Of a stretch of DNA of 64,000 nt, positions 29,157 to 38,680 are shown one piece after another; the stretch's first letter is position 1; every line of letters begins with the position of its first letter. The stretch spans positions 218,501-282,500 of the forward strand of contig JADJLN010000017.1 of the NCBI GenBank assembly GCA_016710115.1, read 5' to 3'. A model generated the notes under the pieces. It searched no databases and was not told the DNA's origin. It was given only the letters and a program-made list of their open reading frames with translations. A program made the translations under genes and the position numbers. The stretch comes from Saprospiraceae bacterium. Lineage in GTDB: Bacteria > Bacteroidota > Bacteroidia > Chitinophagales > Saprospiraceae.

Positions 29157-30351
29157 AACCAAAGAGATGAACATCCACGAGCTCACCGGCAGCATAGGTC
29201 TCCCGATCCTCATCCAGTCGGATCACCGCATTGGCCGGAGCGAATGAGCGCATGATATAGGAGAGTTGACCGGATAATGGGGTCACTGCATCCGGACCTG
29301 CCAGGGCTTTGAGGAAAAAAGTCAGGCCCGGCTTTTTTGTAAATCCTCCCGTCAGCGGTAACTGGACCATCTGCAGAAACACTTCTGCATAACCCTGCAT
29401 TTTCCGCAGGGAGGGGTAGACATATTGATAGAAACAACTGGTCACGGAAGCCGGGTTACCCGGCAGGGCAAAAACCAAAGTAGACCCCACCTGCCCAAAG
29501 AAAAGTGGCTTCCCCGGCCGTTGTCTGACTTTGTAAAAATGCGTTGTCACATTCCCTTCTTCAAACACCTGCCGAACAATATCATGATCGCCGACGGAGA
29601 TCCCGCCGGTGATCAGGACAATATCTGCTCCCTGGATTGCCTGATTGAACCGATCTCGGAAGGCATCCATATTGTCCTCGACATGGCTGACCTCTCGTGG
29701 CGATATGCCTTCCTCCCGGAGTGCAGCGATCAGCGTATGCGAATTGGATTCATAGATCTGACCGGGTTGCAAAGGCTGTCCGGGTTTTACCAGTTCTGAC
29801 CCGGTGATGAGGATGTCGACAACGGGCCTTCTGGGCACGCTGACTGTCGGTATGCCCAGATTGGCGAGAAAACCGATGGCGCCCGGTGTCATCAGACTGC
29901 CCGCCTCCATGGCCCGTTCGGCTGCATTGATTTGGGTGCCTTTTCCGCGCAGATGAGCGCCCTTCAGCACATGTCCCCGGGTCAGACGGATGGTATTGCC
30001 ATCCTGTTCGATCCACTCCTGTTGGATCACGGTATCTGCCCCTTGCGGCATGGGTGCTCCTGTAAAGATTCGCATGGCTTCTCCAGGTCCGACCACACGG
30101 TCAGGCCACTTCCCTGCGGGTATTTCTCCGATGACGGTCCATTCGGTGGGAAGAGGGTCAGACCAGGTGATGGCATATCCATCCATGGCAGAATTATCGA
30201 ACGGGGGCATATCCACGGGCGAATCCACCGATTCACCCAGCACCCGCCCACCTGACCATTCAACAGCACAGGATTCAAGCGACAATCGGGGTGTATGCTC
30301 CAGGACGATGCGTTGGGCATCAGCCCAGGAAATAAACTGAGGTGGCAACAT
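29143..30351 (-). CDS. moeA: molybdopterin molybdenumtransferase MoeA
   Basis: Inserts molybdate into adenylylated molybdopterin. The 402 residues include DMPPFDNSAMDGYA, PAGKWPDRVVGPGEAMRIFTGAPMPQGADTVI, GITGG-like ILITGSELV, ITGGISVGDHD, FYKVRQRPGKPLFFGQ and ALPGNPAS. It heads the minus-strand cluster moeA, ModE-like, tauE-like, moaD, moaE, moaC-moaB. A repeat-bearing spacer lies upstream, so the cluster promoter probably lies within 30352-30450. Confidence 0.95.
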   Translation of the reverse strand: MLPPQFISWADAQRIVLEHTPRLSLESCAVEWSGGRVLGESVDSPVDMPPFDNSAMDGYAITWSDPLPTEWTVIGEIPAGKWPDRVVGPGEAMRIFTGAPMPQGADTVIQQEWIEQDGNTIRLTRGHVLKGAHLRGKGTQINAAERAMEAGSLMTPGAIGFLANLGIPTVSVPRRPVVDILITGSELVKPGQPLQPGQIYESNSHTLIAALREEGISPREVSHVEDNMDAFRDRFNQAIQGADIVLITGGISVGDHDIVRQVFEEGNVTTHFYKVRQRPGKPLFFGQVGSTLVFALPGNPASVTSCFYQYVYPSLRKMQGYAEVFLQMVQLPLTGGFTKKPGLTFFLKALAGPDAVTPLSGQLSYIMRSFAPANAVIRLDEDRETYAAGELVDVHLFGYGRS

Positions 30352-30679
30352 GGCGGCAAGATCGCCATTCGTTATGACAAGAAAGGCATAACGGCTATGA
30401 TTTCTAGTAAGGTGGGTATGTCTATTGGGATTTCGGTATCGGGTATTGGATAGTGAATTATTTCGTGATTGAGTTATTTCGTTATTTCGAAGGCAGCACT
30501 AGACCCCAGCATCCATCTGGAAGAGAAGACAGCAGACCAAGGGCTGAGGACCGAGGACCGATATTATATAGGCTCGACAGAATCTTTTTACATCCGGTTA
30601 TCCAATTCTCCGATTATCCAATTCTCCAAGTAAGCCAATTTCTCCACAGACAATGAGAATTTTCCTACCACTCCTTAAT
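30352..30679. other. 328-bp spacer holding repeat copy A
   Basis: Lies between the secreted-protein gene (3' end) and moeA (5' end), both on the minus strand. It holds the octamer array and core repeat described separately; no gene is seen. Confidence 0.6.
30457..30632 (+). repeat. dispersed repeat, copy A (octamers, 52-bp core, ATTCTCC tail)
   Basis: Four octamers (ATTATTTC, GTGATTGA, two GTTATTTC) and GA, then a unique-looking core. Positions 30501-30552 are identical to 35398-35449, and similarity continues through CAGAATCTTTTTACATCCGG to a tail of repeated CAATTCTCC units. Same orientation as copy B at 35348. Confidence 0.9.
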
Positions 30680-32214
30680 TCATTCCATCTTGACCAATTT
30701 GTCAACCACCATTGTTTTGCCCAACTCATTACGTAGGGTATAATAGTACATGCCGGCAGACCACGAACTGGTTTCTACACGGTGCAAAAATGCATAAGCC
30801 GGAATACTCCCCTGGTAAACCATCCTGCCAGCCAGATCGACCACCTCAAGTTGCCATGCAAAAGCATGCTGCAAACCTTCATCCAGCTCAAGAGTAAAGC
30901 CGTTTTGGACGGATTAGGATATACCCGATGGGCAAATGTGGAGGGATTTGTTGAAGTGACTTCACTCAACCCCAGCGTATCGCAGGGACTGTCCTTCCAG
31001 GCACCCAACCGATAATTTGGTATGTTGGGCAACGCCAGAAAACTGAGGAAGGGCAATGGCAATGCATTGGGCCGGGCCCAACAGGCCGCACCCTTCAGAT
31101 CGGGATATTCGATCACGTGGTAGGTCTGGGTACTGCTGCCAGGGGAAATGTATATCCGGCCATCCGGACCTCGCTGCATCATCACAAATCCCGCTCCGGT
31201 AGGCGTTGGAAAGGTATCCAGAATGGCGATGGTGTCGGGCTGGAGAATGGCATCGTCTATATCCACCTGCATGATCACTTTGGAGGAGTTGTAGTAGCAA
31301 AATCGGCTGTTCGAGCTGAATACCGTAAATGCCCCCGGCTTGAATACCTCCGGAAGACTGATGAGCCGCTCATTGCTCAACTCGCCGGTGCAACGATCAA
31401 AGTCAAAAAAGGATAAGCCACAAGAATTGTTGTACCACACATATCGTGTACCATCAGGGGAGAAGGAATGAAGTCCGTATGCATCACATTCCGGATACGG
31501 ATATTGATACCCAATAGTTTGAGTTTTAAAATTATTAATTCCATGATTATTAAGTAGGTATGATCGGTATGTTGCTTTCCTGTGTTCTGGAGTCATGATA
31601 ATCCAGTCTCGTCCATTACCATGTTTGCAGGCTGCGGGACTTTCAACTTTGGTCGCACTGACAATGTAATTCGTAAATTCAGTTGTTACACTGTCGACCC
31701 CTAAATCTACTTTTGATAAATAAGAGGGAGTTAATGTTATGCCAAATTGACTATCCAGGACCACACGATTATGAAAGAGGTAAACAGAATTCTCTTGTGG
31801 CAACATGATCATATTGAACATGACCGGATAGCTCCCATTGTTCTTACACCATGAATTATAGATTTCTCCAGGGTTCAATGTATCCCCTCCTGGTAATATT
31901 TGACCCTTGGCATCAAAAAGTCGGCATCCATTGGACACCAGTAAGAGATTTCCATCGGCATCTGAAAAGCTGGAGACCTGATCACTCAAATCCGCATTGT
32001 TGAACTCAATCGGGTCTGCTGTTACCGGTTGGTTGTGGAAATTCAAATCAAAATTTCCGAAGATCCCGCCGTATTCTGCTCCGTATCCGTTCAGCCAGTG
32101 ATAATCGTGTTTTTGGGTGTAGCCGTGTCCGGCTACACCCAAAAAAAACACGACGATCAGGACAGATTTAGTGTATGACCAGTGACCCACGTTCCCGGTT
32201 TTTCTGATCCACAC
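30680..32214 (-). CDS. secreted protein with type IX secretion sorting domain, frameshifted
   Basis: About 511 residues after repair. A signal peptide (SVLIVVFFLGVAGHGYTQ) precedes a large extracellular region of unknown family with propeller-like blades (DADGNLLLVSNG, FSPDGTRYVWYNN, RGPDGRIYISPG). A C-terminal type IX sorting domain begins RVYPNPSKT and ends GMYYYTLRNELGKTMVVDKLVKME. The frame breaks at 30894-30896, where an A run is one base short; repair gives TAFTLELDEGLQHAFAWQLEVVDL. The start is a GTG at 32214 that overlaps the upstream gene by 47 bp; it is somewhat uncertain. It is probably cotranscribed with the beta-helix gene. Confidence 0.82.
32110..32145. repeat. 16-bp perfect inverted repeat in signal-peptide codons
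   Basis: TTTTTGGGTGTAGCCG (32110-32125), a 4-nt loop TGTC, then CGGCTACACCCAAAAA (32130-32145). It lies in the codons for VAGHGYTQ of the secreted protein. With T before and A after the stem, it is not a classical terminator in either direction. Confidence 0.8.
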
Positions 32215-35059
32215 TATCCCATGTCCAATAGTAGAGGCCTGGCAACAAACCTGTCAGATCTACAGGAATTTCAGCACCTTCCAAACTATTCAGGTTGATC
32301 TCCCGGACGAACCGTCCCGTAGCATCATGCATCCGAAGCCATCCGGCACTCTGTATACCAGTTAGATAAACAACCCCTTTAGCCGGATTTGGTCGAACCT
32401 GGATACTTCCTCTTGCCAGCGGAATACCATCGGTAGATTCATTCATTTGAGCCTGAGTAGAACACAAGTCTATGTCGTCCCATAGTGTATCCACATAGCC
32501 GAGATACACGCCCCGGGCAATGCCTACAGCAGGACCTCCTATACTAATACACAGTCCGGCTATACTATCCAGCACCAATAGGGAGGCTGAATCCGGCCGA
32601 AATCCGAGGGAATCCCTGATCGATAAGACCACCAGATAAACGTCTTTGAGATAGGACTCATATGCATGTTCAGGCGTAAAGGAGTCCAGCTCATCCACCA
32701 ATTCTTCACGTAAGCTGTCTCGAAATAAGGAAACCTGAGACCACAGTATCGAATCAGCGGCTTGAATATCCGTCATTACTTCCAGTAGACTGTCTCGCTC
32801 AACCAGAGTCAGTGAATCCACTTGCACAGATCGGATGGTATCGATGGCATGTATGCGATTTAAAACCTGCTGGCCATGTTGTGTCCGGTTCAGCAAGTCA
32901 TCGATAGTTGTTGTATCCATGCCGGCCATCTCAGTCCATATCCGGTTTTCAATATCGCTCAACGTCAGCAATTGATCCTGCTCACTATCCTGATACCAGC
33001 TGTTGGCCAGACTGTCGGTACTCAACAAATCGGGATTGTTCTCCAGCTTTTGCACCAGGCTGTACCGCAGCAACCAGACATCTTCATCAGAGTAGGCATC
33101 CAGACTGTCTTGCAGTACTCGTCCATCCGTCCACGTAAGAGTCCGTTTGGAGGGCCAATCTGTTGGTGCCTCTTCCTGGCAGACATTTCCTGCCGAGCCC
33201 TGTTGTTTAAACCATGCACTTGACGGATCGATCAGCGGGTTTGGCCAATAAGGATTCGCAGATGTATGAATATCAAATTGGGATAGACCTGTAATTAAGA
33301 AGTTATCAGAATAATGCTTTGCCGCAGCTGTACCATAAGCTGTCGATGAAAGCCAAAAGTTCATGGTATTGGCTTGTGGCCCGATATTCGCGGCTTGGGA
33401 TCCGGCAGCCCTTAAATCAAGGCCAATATCATGGGAACCCATGAAATTGCTTCCCAGGTTGGCATCCTTATTGAATCCAACGAAGACAATGCCGTACTCT
33501 GTACTGTCGATCTGGTTACAGTAGTAGTTATTCTTCATGGCTGAGAACGAGAGAAATCCATAGTGATCATCTCCGCCAGTATGATCGACGATGGTATTTC
33601 CAATAAACTGATCTCCGACATCACCTCCTCCGAATTCATAATAAGCCCGAGCACGATCTTCAGTAATGATTTCTGTCAGATTGTCTTCACACAGTAGTCC
33701 CCTATTGCCATAGCCTGCATATCCGTCAGAAACTCCACCGTTCAGAAGTATATGATTATCGGAAATGCCGGCCTTCCCTTTCGAAGTAAACAGATGAGTC
33801 AATTCCATTCTGAATGCTTCTCGCGATGGCAGCAGGCCGAAGAGCGAAACCGAACCAAGATCAACCTCCAGGCGATTATTTATTACGTTCCAATAATGAA
33901 TCACAGGGGCAGTCACATTATTGAATGAACGGATGCACCGCTGTGCCTGGATGTCGTTGTTTCTGAATCGAAAGTATCGTTCTTGATTCCCCAATAAAGA
34001 GACACCCTGTTGAAGGTCTGTCGCCTTACATTGCTCGATATCCGAATTTACTGAGGCGATTACAAACCCTGTTCGACATCGTTCCATAGTAGGGCTTGAT
34101 GTTTTCCCAAGCCCTGTAAACTTGAGAAACCATTGTTGACCTCCTTCCGATTCGACGTGAACAGCCTCACCTGCCCAGGGCACGAATCCATATTGGTTGA
34201 GATCTGTAAACCGTGTATTGAAAATGGTCATGTTGGCATTCTCGCCAATAATGCCATAAGTCAGTTCCGTTAAATGATTTTGGGCTTGGGAATGCCCAAT
34301 GGTGATTGCCTCCACATCTCGCAACCATATGCCTGCATATGCCCGATCATTCAACATAGCGGGTTGCCCGGAATAAGTTGGAATAAATCCGGAGTCATAC
34401 GAGATCAAGTTCCCTGCGATGGTTGCAGGGTGACCAAACTTCTTTGGCTGCACGGACTGATCAGCAAATATGGAGATATAATTATCTAAAAATTCGTTAT
34501 CGACGATCTCAAATCTGGCACCATCTCGCAATTCAATGGCATGATGTCCCTGGGAAATGGCACTGTTGGACAATTTAAGAAGGCCATTGGATCTGACTTG
34601 GATTCTATGCCACATATCTGGGCATCCGGTTATAGTTGATTGGTCAACCTCAAGTGTTGCCCCGCTATAAATCTCAATGGAGGAGCCTGGTCCCATGATG
34701 ATGGCTTAGTTTGCCATGATCTTCAGATGATCACCATTCTGAAGGATCAATGTCCCGTCGATGTAAAGTTGATTTGCCCCATCAAGGTCTATGGTTACTC
34801 CACATGCAATCGCTTCACTTAAGGTGATTGTACCTCCTACTCCGATACATTGATATGGTACAACACTTTCGCACGTAGATGGATATTCGCAATCACAATT
34901 CGTTTGACCAAATCCCAAGAATGGCAGCCCAATGAAAGTAAAAAGTAGTCCAAAGAATCTTATCCTGTCTGGCTGTCTGGCTGTCTGGCGCCCGCTTCCG
35001 GCTACTGTGTGAATCCAATACCCGTCGGAACGAGTCAACCGTGGAGTAGTCTGTTTCAT
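32168..35059 (-). CDS. secreted right-handed beta-helix protein with type IX sorting domain, in-frame stop
   Basis: About 963 codons. The N-terminal piece (35059-34706) has a signal-like stretch (FFGLLFTFIGLPFLGFGQ) and a Cys-rich segment, and leads into a long beta-helix domain (right-handed repeats such as LLKLSNSAISQGHHAIELRDGARFEIVDNEFLDN). A helical Asp/Ser/Leu-rich region follows, and then a sorting domain (VRPNPAKGVVYLTG...GLYYWTWD). Both pieces are in the same frame, separated only by a TAA at 34706-34708 (KIMAN-stop-AIIMGPGSS). A single base change would restore it. Either a sequence error or a real nonsense change is possible. No enzymatic motif was recognised. Confidence 0.8.
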
Positions 35060-35678
35060 TGTAAAAGGGGTTTAGAGGATGATGAATGCCATTAAGTTAT
35101 CTCATTCCTGATCATCCAGTCAATACGTCAATGAATAAAATCAGCCATTTGTCCGAAATTTAACAATAAAATCATTTCCTTGTCATCAATTATAAGGATA
35201 AAAGAAGAGCCATTAAAAATAATCCATCTCCGATTCAGCAGAAGAACACTGAAGCAAATCATCTGGATCAGGCACTCCTTCGCGTCCGATATTCATATGG
35301 ACAAGCATAATCACGATCCTTTGCCATCCATGTCCTCCAAGGAGTTTATTATTGAGTAATTGATTAATTGAGTTATTTCGAAGGACAGCTCGATTCAAGA
35401 CCCCAGCATCCATCTGGAAGAGAAGACAGCAGACCAAGGGCTGAGGACCAGGACCAGGACCGATATTAAATAGGCTCCACAGAATCTTTTTACATCCGGT
35501 TCTCCAATTCTCCAGTTACACAGTTCTCCAGTTCTCCAATTCCACCTCGCTCTCCATTTGACCAGTTTTCAGGTAGCTCACACAGACGCCTACTGATACC
35601 AGGAATATGGAGATGCCATCGGTTAGTCCCGGGGATCCGCTATCTTTCCAAATTGATGGTTCAACTTGTCTAATCTCA
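35060..35678. other. 619-bp spacer between beta-helix and cupin genes
   Basis: AT-rich first half with no gene I can support; a short minus-strand frame ending at 35213 is not recognisable. The second half carries repeat copy B. Promoters for both flanking divergent genes should lie here, but no exact TAnnTTTG was found. Confidence 0.5.
35348..35540 (+). repeat. dispersed repeat, copy B (octamers, 52-bp core, TTCTCC tail)
   Basis: Octamers ATTATTGA, GTAATTGA, TTAATTGA, GTTATTTC and GA, then a core identical to copy A over 35398-35449. Next comes an expanded AGGACC run (AGGACCAGGACCAGGACC where copy A has fewer units) and a tail of TTCTCC-containing units. Same strand as copy A, 4.9 kb away. 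Confidence 0.9.
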
Positions 35679-36038
35679 ATGGAAAAAGTCAATCTCCAGG
35701 AAAAACTCGACCGGTTTCAGGATTACTGGCATCCGCGCATTGTCGGTGAACTGAACGGACAACACGTCAAACTCGCAAAATTGAAAGGGGAATTTGTCTG
35801 GCATAGCCACGATGAAGAAGATGAACTTTTCCTCGTCCTGGAGGGTGCATTTACCATGGAATTCAGAGATCGGACCGTCCACCTTGCCAAGGGGGAATTT
35901 CTGATTGTTCCCCGTGGAATAGAACATCGACCGGTTGCTGAAAATGAGGTCTCCATTCTGTTATTTGAACCGGTATCAACCGTAAATACCGGCAATAGTG
36001 AAAGTAATCTGACAAGAAAGAATCTGGAACATTTGTAA
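35679..36038 (+). CDS. cupin domain protein
   Basis: A single-domain cupin of 119 residues. The metal-binding motif is HSHDEEDELFLVLEG (two His and Glu), with the second conserved box in FLIVPRGIEHRPVAE (His). Such proteins bind a metal and act as small dioxygenases, isomerases or sugar/ligand binders; the substrate here is unknown. The ATG at 35679 (MEKVNLQEKLDRF) was chosen over 35607, because the extra residues lie in spacer sequence and lack similarity. It is alone on the plus strand between minus-strand genes. Confidence 0.9.
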   Translation: MEKVNLQEKLDRFQDYWHPRIVGELNGQHVKLAKLKGEFVWHSHDEEDELFLVLEGAFTMEFRDRTVHLAKGEFLIVPRGIEHRPVAENEVSILLFEPVSTVNTGNSESNLTRKNLEHL

Positions 36039-36083
36039 CACACCCATACCTGTCGGATCGACGAGTGGAATTTAGTGGATTAT

Positions 36084-36165
36084 GTTATGGAGTTATGGAG
36101 TTATGGAGTTATGGAGTTATGGAGTTATGGAGTTATGGAGTTATGGAGTTATGGAGTTATTTCGA
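36084..36165 (+). repeat. octamer array, GTTATGGA x9, ending GTTATTTCGA
   Basis: Nine perfect tandem copies of GTTATGGA (36084-36155), then GTTATTTC and GA. It follows the cupin gene by 45 bp. Perfect identity of the units implies recent expansion. Confidence 0.95.
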
Positions 36166-36312
36166 TTGGTTTATTCTTTTCTCCGATTCGACAGTTTCAT
36201 GTAAATGGCTTTCAACAGATGAGCCGCTAGCGAATCCGTGTGCATCGAAAAGTCAGGAAGATTCCAGAGTCAAATAACCCGAAGCCAACAAGGAACCAGG
36301 AATAAAATACCC

Positions 36313-37084
36313 CTACAACAATTTTTTCACCGTCTCCCCCGCTTCCTTTAACCACGACTGATAGTCGCCGATCATGGGGAAATTCTCCTCCTTTAAGGCT
36401 TCCTGTGCCGCACTGCCAATATGCCGGATATAGGAGAGGTATTGCGATTTTGCCTTTTCCAGACCCAGGGATTCTTTGGCGTGAAGAAATCGATTGACAT
36501 TATAGGTGCCCTTGTCTTCTTCCTGGTCTTCAAGGTCGTCCTGCACCTCGGTCAGCCAATCATAATATCGCCAGATACTCTCTGGCATCTGATGCTCCAG
36601 TCGTGGATCTCCCTGATAGATCAAATGTCGGATCAACCGGACATCGCAGGTCTTGTAATGATAAAACTCGGTGATGGGAATACTCATCGGACTCCCGCCT
36701 GTCCGGGTCAGCATTTCATGTGACTGGTAGACCCGCACATCACGAAGAATCCGCTCACGGTCCTCCTGATTCAAATGGAAAGATGCCAGGCTGGTGTGAA
36801 TACGATCCCAATGGACATCCAGTTCTTCCGGCGATATGACCCCAGGACTGCTCCAGGAACGAATCGAGTTGGTAGATCGCAGACTGTAAATGGACCAACC
36901 TGTCATAATAGGTCTGATCACGCGCCAGAGGCGACAGACTGTACAGCGTGTCGATCTGACGGCCCTGAAAGAGGTTGCGAGATTTGTTCTGTTCGGTTGG
37001 TAGTAGGGTCACATTGGCAAAAGTATCACAGAATCTCGATGATAAAAATCCGGTCAGATCATGCTGTATGATGATCTTCATCAT
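36313..37084 (-). CDS. class 1 isoprenoid-synthase-like protein, frameshifted
   Basis: About 256 residues, all-helical in appearance. An Asp/Glu-rich stretch (WLTEVQDDLEDQEEDKGTYNVNRFL) resembles the DDxxD-type metal site of class I isoprenoid enzymes, so I suggest that superfamily with low certainty. The frame breaks at 36840-36843 (CCCC on the plus strand, one base too many); removal joins DSFLEQSW to VISPEELDVHWDRIH. The pieces are 37084 to about 36843 and about 36843 to 36313. Several ATGs are clustered at 37079-37090; 37084 was chosen. It follows moaA by 73 bp on the same strand. Confidence 0.6.
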
Positions 37085-37157
37085 GATCATTGCCTGCTCT
37101 CCGGGAGGACAACACAGCATGATCCTCTCCTATGAAGGACCCTGGCATCATTCCGGG

Positions 37158-38147
37158 TTATCCCCCGATCGAGATCATGGCTCTGTTCTTCAGAATTTCC
37201 GGATCCGTGTCATGATAATCTTCGGCGAGTTGACCACCCAGACGGGCGTACTTCGACCGGATGTTCTGTTGCACCAGGGACTCGACCTCCTGCCCAGCCC
37301 GCAAGGCTGATAACAGGTCGGTTTCACCTTGTGAGAACAGACAGTTTTTCAATTTACCATCTGCCGTCAACCGGATGCGATTGCACGACTCACAAAACGG
37401 CTGACTCATCGTACTGATCACTGCAAACGTACCGGTAAAACCCTTCACCTGATAGGCCCTGGCAGTGTCATTCGGGCCATCCTGGAGTTTGTCAAAAACA
37501 AACCGGTCCCGCAGCAACTCCAGGATTTGATCGTGTGTGGTCACCTGCGCTGCTGACCATCCATTGCCATCAAATGGCATGTATTCGATAAACCGGATAT
37601 GCAATGGCAATGCTCTGGACCAGGCTACAAAATCACCGACCTCAAATTCGTTGACCCCCTTCATCACTACCATATTCACCTTTACCCGAAAACCCGACTC
37701 CGCCAGCATTTCGATATTGCGGACCACCTGGTCCAGATGGTCTCGACGAGTGATCTTCCTGTTCAGCTCAGCATCCAGCGAATCGAGGCTGATGTTGACG
37801 GATCGCAAACCGGCCTCCCTGAATACATCCAGAAAACGATCGACTAATACCCCGTTCGTGGTGATAGCCAATTCCACCGGATATCGTCCCAGCCGATCAA
37901 TGATCTCAGCCGCCTCCTTGCGTACCAATGGCTCTCCCCCGGTCAACCGGATCTTGCGGACGCCATGTCGAACAAACATGCCTGCCAGCGTACCCAGTTC
38001 ATCCACCGTCATCAGATTCGACCGGCTCATAAAGGACATGTCCTCTTCCGGCATGCAATACTGACAGCGCAGGTTGCAGGCATCCGTCAGGGAAATGCGC
38101 AAATAGTCGTGAAATCGTCCGTGTCGATCAGTGAGAATAGAGGACAT
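37158..38147 (-). CDS. moaA: GTP 3',8-cyclase MoaA
   Basis: Radical SAM enzyme of 329 residues that starts molybdopterin synthesis from GTP. The N-terminal cluster motif is CNLRCQYC, with RLTGGEPLVR; the C-terminal 4Fe-4S ligands lie in FCESCNRIRLTADGKLKNCLF; and the catalytic C-terminal Gly-Gly is present (AMISIGG). It stands 6.8 kb upstream of the moeA cluster on the same strand, separated by two type IX secreted proteins, a cupin and the isoprenoid-like gene. A palindromic operator and a -7 element lie immediately upstream. Confidence 0.96.
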   Translation of the reverse strand: MSSILTDRHGRFHDYLRISLTDACNLRCQYCMPEEDMSFMSRSNLMTVDELGTLAGMFVRHGVRKIRLTGGEPLVRKEAAEIIDRLGRYPVELAITTNGVLVDRFLDVFREAGLRSVNISLDSLDAELNRKITRRDHLDQVVRNIEMLAESGFRVKVNMVVMKGVNEFEVGDFVAWSRALPLHIRFIEYMPFDGNGWSAAQVTTHDQILELLRDRFVFDKLQDGPNDTARAYQVKGFTGTFAVISTMSQPFCESCNRIRLTADGKLKNCLFSQGETDLLSALRAGQEVESLVQQNIRSKYARLGGQLAEDYHDTDPEILKNRAMISIGG

Positions 38148-38151
38148 TTTT

Positions 38152-38194
38152 CAAAGATACAGGGATTCAGGGAGGTATACGTGATTTGGATCAC
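38152..38194 (-). promoter_or_regulatory. moaA promoter with Crp/Fnr-like palindrome
   Basis: The minus-strand -7 element TATCTTTG is at 38152-38159, only 4 bp from the ATG. The palindrome GTGATTTGGATCAC is at 38181-38194, centred 35.5 bp upstream of the last base of the -7 element. It fits GTGA-N6-TCAC (Crp-like) and GTGAT-N4-ATCAC (close to the Fnr box TTGAT-N4-ATCAA). The estimated position is near -41.5, typical of class II activation. Confidence 0.55.
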
Positions 38195-38532
38195 AGGTTC
38201 GTCCGGGAGAATGGTCTGTTCTTTTCACCGGCACGCCTGAATCAATTAAAAATCTATTCTGTTTCAATCTTTTCATCCCATTCGTCCAGTCATCATGACA
38301 ATCGATTGAGAATGGCTGGAATACGCCTGTGCGCTACTGTCTTGCTCCAGACTTGTCACCTGCCAGCAACTGAAGAACGGGACGAAAACCAACGTGCTTT
38401 CAACAGACCAGTAAATACTCCTGGCAACTTCGAAAAGGATTTGACGAATAGGGAAGGAGATGCGATCTACTGCATTCAACCGGAAGGCAAAGGACACGTG
38501 ATACAGGGCCAATTCCCGATTGAGAATAAGAC

Positions 38533-38565
38533 AGTGGCCTGGTATCCTGAACATACCAGGCCACT
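38533..38565. terminator. 13-bp perfect hairpin, likely terminator of the metallopeptidase gene
   Basis: AGTGGCCTGGTAT (38533-38545), 7-nt loop, ATACCAGGCCACT (38553-38565), 116 bp beyond the stop of the minus-strand lipoprotein gene. The T tail is weak. Confidence 0.5.
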
Positions 38566-38680
38566 CATTATCCATCTTTCAGAGGAACCATTCCTGAACA
38601 CATCAACAGGGATTTCACATCACATCTGTCCAATTGTTATTCTGGAAAATATTCAGAATGCTACTTTCAACTGGAGCAGC

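Larger units (their letters stand above)
38148..38680. other. 533-bp spacer between metallopeptidase and moaA genes
   Basis: Contains the moaA promoter and a strong hairpin near 38550. A plus-strand frame crossing it continues antisense into the next gene and looks non-coding. Confidence 0.55.

Noticed and set aside
35213..35437. Short minus-strand frame with an acidic C-terminus
   Set aside because: No start signal, no recognisable family, and its beginning lies in the repeat element.
36084..36165. CRISPR-like array
   Set aside because: Units are 8 bp in direct tandem with no spacers; it is a minisatellite.
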